From positions 1 through 16,446 of the forward strand of contig CAMPGW010000067.1 of assembly GCA_946885735.1 (NCBI GenBank): a stretch of 16,446 nucleotides of DNA, given 5' to 3'. The translations under genes were made by a program, and so were the position numbers. The notes under the pieces were generated by a model. That model did not search any database. It was not told the DNA's origin and worked only from the letters and a program-made list of their open reading frames with translations. Source of the DNA: an uncultured Gammaproteobacteria bacterium (GTDB lineage: Bacteria; Pseudomonadota; Gammaproteobacteria; Xanthomonadales; Xanthomonadaceae). How positions within the stretch are numbered: the stretch's first letter is position 1; each line of letters opens with the position of its first letter. Positions 7,994 to 14,711 of this stretch are shown here, piece by piece.

Positions 7994-9829
7994 ATGGAAC
8001 TTCGAAGCGTATGCCTGGGCACCGTACTGCTGCTGGCGGCGGCTTCATCGGCATCGGCCCAGGTCACGGTGCCCGAGGAGTACGGCAAGCAGATCCAGCA
8101 CCGCAGCGAGGTCGGCACGCTGGGCGATGCGCTGGCGGGAGACCAGATCGACCTGAGCACAGGGCGCCTGACCATCGTCCAGACCGACATCGACCTGCCG
8201 GGCAACAATGCGCTGCAGGTGCGCGTCACCCGACGCTTCCAGCCGGCCGATGTCTACGCGACCGGGCACTTCGGCATCTGGACCATGGACCTGCCCAACA
8301 TCCGTGGCACGTTCGCTGGCCTGTTGGGCTCGCACTGGGCGGTGCAGACGGGGCCCGGCGCCACGTCATACAACCGCTGCACGAATTTCCTGCCGCCTCC
8401 GTTCGTGGTCTACCAGAACGCGGAGTGGGGCCCGAACGAGTATTGGCACGGCAATACCCTGCAATTGCCCGGCGGCCGCGGGGGCGAACTGCTGTTGAAT
8501 GGCGGCCACGCGCCGACCGATGGCAAGGTTTACCCGGTCGGCACCAAGGAAGGGGATGCGGTTCGCTGCGTGCCCTTGGCCTCCACGAGCACCGACGGCG
8601 CGAAAGGCGAGGGGTTCGAGGTCGTCACCACCGACGGGGTGATCTACACCCTCAATCACATGGTGACGAGCAACCAGTCGTCACTGAAGAAGTCGATCTA
8701 CGCGCCAAGCTCCCTCACGGCGACGGCATCCAACGCGACGGACCCCACCAACCCCACGCCGGAGGCGGCGGCCAGCCCGACGCTCCCGCGCGAGGACGTG
8801 ATCCTGTTCCCGACCCAGGTGGCGGACCGGTTCGGCAACACCGTCACCTACCACTGGAGCACGACCGTTCCCTGGCAGCTGCTGACGATCGTGGCCAACG
8901 ATGGTCGCCGGCTGGACTTCAGCTACGAATCGTCGACCAGCAGCAGGGTCACCGCCGTCACCGACGGCCGCCGCACATGGACATACGCCTACGGTACCGA
9001 CACCGATACGCTGACCCAGCCCGATGGCGGCGTCTGGAGCTTCCGGCTCCGGAGCCTTCATGCACTGAGCCTCAAAACCGCCCAGGCGGCGGGCCAGGGC
9101 CAATGCGGCACCGTCGACGCAAGTACCGGACGCACGACCTACACCAGCGGCACTGGCGCCTACACCGGCAGCATCACGGCTCCGTCCGGTGCAACGGTGA
9201 CGCTGGCCATGGACAGGGTGTTGATGGGGCGTTCCTTTGCCGTCTACGAATGCCTCACCGATGGCGAGGACCCTGCCGGCGCGTATGCGCGCAACCCGTA
9301 TCTCTTCCTGAGCGCAGCGGTCGTGCGCAAATCGATCACCGGTCCGGGACTGCCAGCGGCGGGATTGACCTGGACCTATGCCTACGGCCCCACGAACAAC
9401 TGCTGGAACGGGCCGTCGTGGGCGCAAGGCGTGCTGTGCACACCCGCATCGCCCACCGTCCGCCTGGTCAATGTGACCGATCCCGAGGGCGACGTAACGC
9501 GACACACCTTCGGCAACAAGTACGACCACAACGAGGGCCTGTTGCTGCGCACCGAAGTCGGCTGGAACGGGACGAGCGCCCTGCGCACCGTGGACGTCGA
9601 GTACGGACTGCCCACCGCGGCGCCGTATGCAGCCTTCAAGGGGGAGAGCATCCGGCTGAACGGTGACGTCGAGATGACCGGCTACACGCACCCGCAGCGC
9701 AAGGTCGTGACGACCCAACAGGGCCGCATTTTCACCTGGGAGGTAGCTCCTGGGTGCAATGGATACGCGTATTGCTTCGATGCATTCGCCCGGCCGACCA
9801 AGGTCATCAAATGGAGTACCGCCCCGTGA
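7994..9829 (+). CDS. exported RHS-family protein, N-terminal portion of a split RHS toxin
   Basis: The 611 aa product starts with a signal peptide (LGTVLLLAAASSASA, cut before Q23). EYGKQIQHRSEVGTLGDAL and the following beta-rich sequence match, from memory, the N-terminal part of Sec-exported RHS/YD-repeat proteins of Xanthomonadales, as does the pattern LPGNNALQVRVTRRF. Later segments such as VADRFGNTVTYHW, RRLDFSYES and NVTDPEGDVTRHTFG are YD-type strands expected to build the wall of an RHS shell. The protein ends right after DAFARPTKVIKWS, where I would expect full-length homologs to run on into further YD repeats. That continuation is found in the next gene, which overlaps it by GTGA. 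ATG 7994 has AAGGGA seven bases upstream. There is no toxin domain, so on its own it is probably inactive. The split-gene reading is inference. Confidence 0.85.
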   Translation: MELRSVCLGTVLLLAAASSASAQVTVPEEYGKQIQHRSEVGTLGDALAGDQIDLSTGRLTIVQTDIDLPGNNALQVRVTRRFQPADVYATGHFGIWTMDLPNIRGTFAGLLGSHWAVQTGPGATSYNRCTNFLPPPFVVYQNAEWGPNEYWHGNTLQLPGGRGGELLLNGGHAPTDGKVYPVGTKEGDAVRCVPLASTSTDGAKGEGFEVVTTDGVIYTLNHMVTSNQSSLKKSIYAPSSLTATASNATDPTNPTPEAAASPTLPREDVILFPTQVADRFGNTVTYHWSTTVPWQLLTIVANDGRRLDFSYESSTSSRVTAVTDGRRTWTYAYGTDTDTLTQPDGGVWSFRLRSLHALSLKTAQAAGQGQCGTVDASTGRTTYTSGTGAYTGSITAPSGATVTLAMDRVLMGRSFAVYECLTDGEDPAGAYARNPYLFLSAAVVRKSITGPGLPAAGLTWTYAYGPTNNCWNGPSWAQGVLCTPASPTVRLVNVTDPEGDVTRHTFGNKYDHNEGLLLRTEVGWNGTSALRTVDVEYGLPTAAPYAAFKGESIRLNGDVEMTGYTHPQRKVVTTQQGRIFTWEVAPGCNGYAYCFDAFARPTKVIKWSTAP

Positions 9830-10917
9830 CCTCCTCCCTGTCGATCCGTCCACTCGCGGCCGCGCTGGTGTTCGCCGGCCTCGCCGGCACCGCTGGGGCG
9901 CAGACCTACAGCAGGACCGAAGTCACCACTTACCACGACAACACGACCATCTGGGTGCTCGGCCAGAGCGCCAGCGAGGTCTGTACCGCCTCCATCCCCG
10001 CGAGCGATGCCTGTGATGGGGACGTGGTCTCGGCGACGACGTTCGACGCCACCTTTGCCTTGCCGGTGGCCCAGTCCGCCTTCGGTCGCGTGGTCAACAC
10101 CTATGCCTTCGACACGGCCAGCTCCGTGGACCTGGGTCAACGCGGTACGCTCAAGTCGGTAACCGACGCCGCTGGCAACGCCAGCACCTTCTCGCAGTGG
10201 TCACGGGGCATCCCGCAGCGGATGGTTTACGCCGATGCGAGCGTCGAGACGGCTGTCGTGGATGCCGCGACGGGATGGATCAGTTCGGTGACCGACCAGC
10301 TCGGCAATATGACCGCCTACGAGTACGACGCCATGGGGCGCGTCATCAAGGTGATTCACCCCAAGGGTGACACCACGGCCTGGAACGACATGAACCGCGC
10401 TTTCGTGCCCACCACCACGGCCGAATACGGATTGGCCGCGGGCCACTGGCGCGAGACCGTCAGCACGGGCACTGGAACGACGGTCCGCTACTACGATGCC
10501 TTGTGGCGCCCGGTGCTGGTGCGCCAGTTCGATGCGGCGAACGTCATCGGTACCCAGAGCTTCGTCAAGAGCAGCTTCGATTCATCGGGGAAGCCCGTCT
10601 TCCAGTCCTATCCCTCGACCTCGAGCACCCCGAGCATGGGAACGTGGACTGATTACGACGCCTTGGGCCGCGTCGTCACGGTCGGCCAGGACACCGAGCT
10701 GACGCCCAGCCTGCAGGTGAGCACGATCAGCTACGGAGCGGGCTTCACTACCACCACGACCAACGCCCGCGGCTTCAGCACCACGACCAGCTTCCAGGCC
10801 TACGACCAGCCGAGTACCGATTGGCCACGCAGCATTTCCGAGCCGGAGGGGGTCGCCACCGACATCGTGCGCGATCCGTTCGGCAAGCCGAAGAGCATTA
10901 CCCGATCGGGTCCTTGA
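9826..10917 (+). CDS. exported RHS/YD-repeat protein, middle portion of a split RHS toxin
   Basis: The 363 aa product begins at GTG 9826, whose last bases form the TGA stop of the previous gene (GTGA). GGAG lies 9 bases upstream. An in-frame ATG at 9811 would add five residues. The first 25 residues form a signal peptide (SLSIRPL, then AAALVFAGLAGTAGA, cut before Q26). The mature protein begins TYSRTEVTTYHDN and contains YD motifs such as YEYDAMGRVIKVIHPKGDTT, YYDALWRPVLVRQFD and DYDALGRVVTVGQD. It ends at DPFGKPKSITRSGP, again a point where an intact RHS protein would continue; the next repeat appears in the third gene. I infer that it is the central wall of an RHS shell, made as a separate exported polypeptide. 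A decayed frameshift is less likely because a functional-looking signal peptide sits exactly at the junction. Confidence 0.82.
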   Translation: MTSSLSIRPLAAALVFAGLAGTAGAQTYSRTEVTTYHDNTTIWVLGQSASEVCTASIPASDACDGDVVSATTFDATFALPVAQSAFGRVVNTYAFDTASSVDLGQRGTLKSVTDAAGNASTFSQWSRGIPQRMVYADASVETAVVDAATGWISSVTDQLGNMTAYEYDAMGRVIKVIHPKGDTTAWNDMNRAFVPTTTAEYGLAAGHWRETVSTGTGTTVRYYDALWRPVLVRQFDAANVIGTQSFVKSSFDSSGKPVFQSYPSTSSTPSMGTWTDYDALGRVVTVGQDTELTPSLQVSTISYGAGFTTTTTNARGFSTTTSFQAYDQPSTDWPRSISEPEGVATDIVRDPFGKPKSITRSGP

Positions 10918-11104
10918 GCCGCGTCGTTTTGCCCAACTTCGGAAGAAGCACAAGCCCGCCGGAAGGCGGGCTTCGACTTTTGGGGTTCGCCAGCCACGCC
11001 GCGGCGACGGCTTGGCCGACACGCGCAGCCCGCCTTTCCTGACAGCAACCCATGTCTCGCCGCGCGAGCATGAATCCATCGGTCCATATCGGGAGAGGGT
11101 GAAC
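10918..11104. other. gap between second and third RHS genes
   Basis: This 187-base gap holds a terminator-like hairpin (10952-10973) and, further on, CATG-CTCGC (11051-11060) pairing with GCGAG-CATG (11064-11072) around a three-base loop with one bulged T. A good ribosome binding site, GGAGAGGG (11091-11098), precedes the third gene. No clear -35/-10 pair was found, so the third gene may depend on read-through or on an unrecognised promoter. Confidence 0.45.
10952..10981 (+). terminator. terminator-like hairpin inside the RHS cluster
   Basis: AAGCCCGCC (10952-10960) pairs perfectly over nine bases with GGCGGGCTT (10965-10973) across a GGAA tetraloop. The T-run is interrupted: CGAC follows the stem, then TTTT (10978-10981). 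It may end most transcripts of the first two genes and so lower expression of the toxin-bearing third gene. Confidence 0.65.
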
Positions 11105-13960
11105 ATGCATATCCATCGCAGCGGCGCGGTACGGCTGCGCGTCAGCTTCGGAACGCGAGTGGACCCGAGGCCTTCGAACCGTTTCGTCTGTTGGCTCGTC
11201 GGGCTACTGCTGTTGGGCGGACTGTTGGTCGTGCAGCCGGCGCACGCCCGTCCGGGCGACAGACAGCAACTGTGCGCGAAGTGCGAGCCGGGTGGGACGA
11301 TTGGCAACGATTCGATATTCGTCAGCCAGTCGGTGCCGGCGAACCTGTCCACCGGTCAATCGGCCAGCGTGTCCATTACGCTGACCAATACGGGCACCAA
11401 GGCCTGGTCGACCTCCAAGGGCTACGCGCTCGGCGCGCAGAACCCGGCGAACAACGCCACCTGGGGCAGCAGCCGCATCGCTCTTCCTGTTTCCGTTGCG
11501 AGTGGCCAGACGATCACCCTCACGTTCCCGGTGACCGCACCCGCGGCGCCCGGCACCTACAACTTCCAGTGGAAGATGCTGCAGGAGGGCGTCGCCTGGT
11601 TCGGCGAAGCAAGTCCCAGCGTCGCCATCGCAGTGGCTGCCACCAACACGGCGCCTACCGTCGCGATTACTTCGCCAGCGACGGGTACCACGGTGCAGGC
11701 GGCCTCCAGCATCCTGGTGTCGGCGACGGCGGCCGACGCCGGCGGAAGCGTCGCCAGCGTGTCCTTCTGGTCGAACGGAGCCTTGCTGGGCTCCGATACG
11801 AGCGCGCCGTACGCCTGGCCCGTGGCACTGCCCGGGGCGGGGTCCTACCAGTTGAAAGCGGTGGCCACCGACAACTCCGGGCTGACGACGACGTCGGCGC
11901 CAGTCGCGATCACGGTCACGCCGGCCACGCAGGTGTCCGTCTCGGTATCGCGCTTCTACGTCTACGACGAACACCAGCAGCTCTGCAAGACGGTCAACCC
12001 GGAGTCCGGGGCCACGATGGTCAGCTACGACGCGGCGGGGAACGTCGCCTGGACGGCGGAAGGGTCCACGTTGACGGGCCCGGTCTGCGACCGCGCCGGC
12101 GTGGCGGATTCGCAGAAAGTACGAAGGACCTACGACAAGCTCAACCGGGTGATCGCGATCGCGACGCCGGGTGGGACGGCCGACCTCACGCAAAGCTACC
12201 ACCCGGACGGTTCGGTCAAGTCCTTGTCGGTACAGAACCCTGGCGGCTTCAATGTCACCACCACGTACGGATACAACAAGCGCCGGCTGCTCTCGTCGGA
12301 ATCCTCGAGCAACGGCAGCACGCTGTTCGGGCTTTCCTACGGCTACGACGCCAACGCCAGCCTGTCGTCACTGACCTACCCGGACAACCACGTCGTGTCC
12401 TTCGCGCCCGACGGGCTTGGCAGGGCGCAGCGTGTATCGGGGTCTGGCGGTGCCATCTACGCCGACGAGATCGCCTACGCCGTCAACGGCGCGATCCGTC
12501 AGTTCAAGTACGGCAACGGCATCGTGCACACGATGGAAGCGAACGCCAGGATGCTGCCCGCGCGCAGCCAGGACAGCTTCACCGGTTCCGCCGGATCCCT
12601 GCGCGTGATCGACGATGAGTACGCGTTCGACGCGAACGGCAACGTCACCGGCATCACGGATCGCGCGCAGGATGGGCTCACCAGCCGAAGCATGGCCTAC
12701 GACGGCAAGGACCGCCTGACCCTGGCACTGTCGCCCGGCCAATGGGGCAACGCCACCTACGCTTACGACGCCATCGACAACCTCCGCATCGCCGACCAGG
12801 GCGAGCGCCGGTTTCGCTACAACTACGACGCCACCAACCGCCTGGCGAACATCAAGAGCCCGGCGGGTGACACCTTGATCACGCTGGCCTACGACAGCCA
12901 CGGCAACACCACCAGCAAGAACGGGCAGGCCTACGTCTTCGATGCGGTCAACCGCATGAACCAGGTGACCGGGGTCCAGGCCTACCGCTATGACGGGCAA
13001 GGCCGGCGCGTGCAGACCACCGACGCGGACGGCAAGACCACCTTCTGGATCTACGGCCAGAACGGCCAAGTCCTCTACACCTCCGAAGCCCGCCGCAGCC
13101 AGAACCTGGCTTACATCTACCTCGGAAACACCCAGGTCGCCACGCGTTCCGTGGCGTGGGACAGCGGCACCGCCACGGTGCGCTACCAGCACACCGACGC
13201 GCTGGGGAGCCCAGTCGCGGAGACCGACGCCAACCGCGGCATCGTCAAGCGCAACAGCTACACCCCGTACGGCGAAGCCTTCGGTGCGACCAGCATCGAT
13301 GGGACCGGCTACACCGGGCATGTGATGGACCGCGATACAGGTCTGACTTACATGCAGCAGCGCTACTACGACTCGGCCACTGGTCGATTCTTCAGCGTTG
13401 ATCCGATTGGCACCAACACGCTCACTGCCTGGAACTTTAGTCGATACAACTACGCAGCTAACAATCCGTACAAGTTCACGGATCCAGACGGTCGAAGCAT
13501 CTGGACGAAATTGCTCAAGCTGATAAAAAACGGCGGGGATGTTGCGCAGGTAACCGCTGGTGTCGTTTCTGACTTCAAGACCATCGCCGACCCAGCTGCA
13601 ACAACTGGCGAAAAGGCGGTGGCAGCTGCTTCAATGATCAGCGAAGCATTTCCACTCAGCATTGGGGACGCCAAAGCTGGAATAAATGCAATAAAAGAGC
13701 GAGGGCGTCGAGTAGGTGACTTCACTCGTGCAGAGAAAAAAGCTGCCAAGTCTGAAAGTGCAGCAAAGAACGGCGGCCAAATGGCTTGCGAAGATTGCGG
13801 CAAACCGGTGGAGAACATTGCTAGCAAGAAGGGCGTGCCGACGCCTGACAACCAGGCCCAGGTCCATCATGATCCTGCGATCAAGGACGGTGGTGGACGG
13901 GACAGCAAGGCAGTTGTACTGTGTCCCCCTTGTCACAATGGGCGCCATAAGAGCGAGTGA
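11105..13960 (+). CDS. exported RHS toxin with Ig-like domains and HNH nuclease tip
   Basis: The 951 aa protein has a long N-region and a hydrophobic segment (LVGLLLLGGLLVV, cut after AHA at 48), so it is probably Sec-exported. Residues about 68-178 resemble an NBR1-type Ig-like domain (VSQSVPANLSTGQSASV, NFQWKMLQEGVAWFG). About 182-275 resemble a bacterial Ig-like domain (PTVAITSPATGTTV). RHS sequence resumes at 283 (RFYVYDEHQQLCKTVNPESG), where the previous gene stops, and runs through many YD repeats to the RHS-associated core (GYTGHVMDRDTGLTYMQQRY at 735, SVDPIG, DPDGR at 793-797). The last 154 residues are a variable tip with CEDC (895-898), HHD (921-923) and CPPCHNGRH (940-948), typical of a zinc-binding HNH nuclease. 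ATG 11105 was preferred to a TTG at 11012 for its ribosome binding site GGAGAGGG. Confidence 0.9.
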   Translation: MHIHRSGAVRLRVSFGTRVDPRPSNRFVCWLVGLLLLGGLLVVQPAHARPGDRQQLCAKCEPGGTIGNDSIFVSQSVPANLSTGQSASVSITLTNTGTKAWSTSKGYALGAQNPANNATWGSSRIALPVSVASGQTITLTFPVTAPAAPGTYNFQWKMLQEGVAWFGEASPSVAIAVAATNTAPTVAITSPATGTTVQAASSILVSATAADAGGSVASVSFWSNGALLGSDTSAPYAWPVALPGAGSYQLKAVATDNSGLTTTSAPVAITVTPATQVSVSVSRFYVYDEHQQLCKTVNPESGATMVSYDAAGNVAWTAEGSTLTGPVCDRAGVADSQKVRRTYDKLNRVIAIATPGGTADLTQSYHPDGSVKSLSVQNPGGFNVTTTYGYNKRRLLSSESSSNGSTLFGLSYGYDANASLSSLTYPDNHVVSFAPDGLGRAQRVSGSGGAIYADEIAYAVNGAIRQFKYGNGIVHTMEANARMLPARSQDSFTGSAGSLRVIDDEYAFDANGNVTGITDRAQDGLTSRSMAYDGKDRLTLALSPGQWGNATYAYDAIDNLRIADQGERRFRYNYDATNRLANIKSPAGDTLITLAYDSHGNTTSKNGQAYVFDAVNRMNQVTGVQAYRYDGQGRRVQTTDADGKTTFWIYGQNGQVLYTSEARRSQNLAYIYLGNTQVATRSVAWDSGTATVRYQHTDALGSPVAETDANRGIVKRNSYTPYGEAFGATSIDGTGYTGHVMDRDTGLTYMQQRYYDSATGRFFSVDPIGTNTLTAWNFSRYNYAANNPYKFTDPDGRSIWTKLLKLIKNGGDVAQVTAGVVSDFKTIADPAATTGEKAVAAASMISEAFPLSIGDAKAGINAIKERGRRVGDFTRAEKKAAKSESAAKNGGQMACEDCGKPVENIASKKGVPTPDNQAQVHHDPAIKDGGGRDSKAVVLCPPCHNGRHKSE
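13496..13957 (+). other. variable C-terminal toxin tip, HNH nuclease-like
   Basis: This part of the third RHS gene encodes residues 798-951 after the DPDGR end of the RHS core. A short linker with a small-residue-rich, possibly helical stretch (about 815-855) and a very basic segment (GRRVGDFTRAEKKAAK) leads to the nuclease motif. C895, C898, C940 and C943 can hold a zinc ion; H921/H922 with H944, N945 and H948 fit an HNH active site of the McrA kind. DNA is the probable target. The codons and GC differ from the YD-repeat part, as expected for an exchangeable toxin module. Confidence 0.75.
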
Positions 13961-13969
13961 GTACGGACG

Positions 13970-14395
13970 ATGACACAGTTAATTTTTGAGTTGGAGCGAG
14001 ATGATGAGTGGCCGCCCGTAGCGAAGGAATGCCTGACCTGTAGTGACTGCGGGGTTGGATACAAGATTCAAGTTCCGCCGTTGTTTATCAAAGACATGTC
14101 CGTTGGGGACGTTGTTTCGGTCGAGATGAACGACACTGGAGACGTTGTTGCTTGGAGACACCTGAGTCGATCACGGCAATCAACGGCTTGGATCATGGCT
14201 TCGCCAGGCTGTGCCATCGAATCGGTGATTGAGTGCTTAAAGAACTTATCGTGCAACGTAGTGAGATTTGAGGAATACAGGTACTTCGCGGTCGATATTC
14301 CAGCGGAAGTTCGCATTGAGGATGTGGACGCATGCTTGGGTGCTATTAAGGAAGGGGAGGCTTCTTTCGTATTCCCGTCATTCCGGCACGAGTGA
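13970..14395 (+). CDS. DUF4265-like protein, probable immunity protein to the HNH toxin
   Basis: The 141 aa protein has no signal peptide or membrane segment and should stay in the cytoplasm. The N-terminal LIFELERDDEWPPVAKECL, the middle VPPLFIKDMSVGDVVSVEM, and the C-terminal pattern of a helix followed by FAVDIPAEVRIEDVDACLGA match my memory of the DUF4265 family; this assignment is unverified. It starts 9 bases after the toxin stop, on the same strand, with only a weak GGA before the ATG. Position, small size and shared low GC with the toxin tip are the usual signs of the immunity partner of a polymorphic toxin. It contains a CSDC-type cysteine pair (TCSDCG near residues 23-28), which may be chance. 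Neutralising the nuclease in the producing cell is inferred from context. Confidence 0.75.
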   Translation: MTQLIFELERDDEWPPVAKECLTCSDCGVGYKIQVPPLFIKDMSVGDVVSVEMNDTGDVVAWRHLSRSRQSTAWIMASPGCAIESVIECLKNLSCNVVRFEEYRYFAVDIPAEVRIEDVDACLGAIKEGEASFVFPSFRHE

Positions 14396-14711
14396 TCTCT
14401 GCAGACATTGGCTTCTTTCTGCAGTCGGCCGCAACAACGCGTCTGTTGTCGGCGCAAGCCGGTCTTCTGCTGATTACGAGCGCCAGAGCGACAGTCACCG
14501 TAAGGACGTTCTGCAACCGGTCTGCGCCGCGACCGTGCGGTCGATCGCCTGATTCGTTATCTATTATTCGAACGAGCTTCTTGGGAAAGAATCCCGGCTT
14601 TTTAAGTGCTCTTCGCCAGGCGTCGCGCACGCCTCTGTTTGGGTCGCCCGCTCTCGACTGCGGATGCCGCGAGTACTTTGATGGTTGTGGAGGCTCATAG
14701 GGTTAGCAGCG
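14396..14711. other. low-GC gap between immunity gene and kinase gene
   Basis: The 316 bases hold no gene I can support. Frames of 94-102 codons are open on both strands but resemble nothing I know and lack good ribosome binding sites. Two structures are visible: a hairpin GCCG-CAACA (14428-14436) with TGTTG-T-CGGC (14444-14453), and GGGA/TCCC followed by T5 at 14583-14603. The two genes here converge, so terminators would be expected. The sequence may also be a remnant of older toxin-immunity modules; this could not be shown. Confidence 0.5.
14583..14603 (+). terminator. weak terminator downstream of the immunity gene
   Basis: GGGA (14583-14586) pairs with TCCC (14592-14595) over a five-base loop, followed by GGC and five T (14599-14603). 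The stem is short, and the 190 bases from the immunity stop make the link uncertain. Confidence 0.3.

Noticed and set aside
7994..10917. First two RHS genes as decayed pseudogenes of the third
   Set aside because: Each has a start, a ribosome binding site, a signal peptide and a long uninterrupted frame, and the three cover consecutive, not repeated, parts of the family.
11012..11104. TTG start for the third RHS gene
   Set aside because: ATG 11105 has a clear ribosome binding site and leads straight into the signal peptide; the extension lacks both.
14392..14700. + strand ORF of 102 codons after the immunity gene
   Set aside because: No known family, no ribosome binding site, and its start overlaps the end of the immunity gene; no support beyond being open.
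14396..14711. attC site or tRNA attachment repeat
   Set aside because: The hairpins lack the conserved attC ends, and no copy of the tRNA-Pro 3' end was found.
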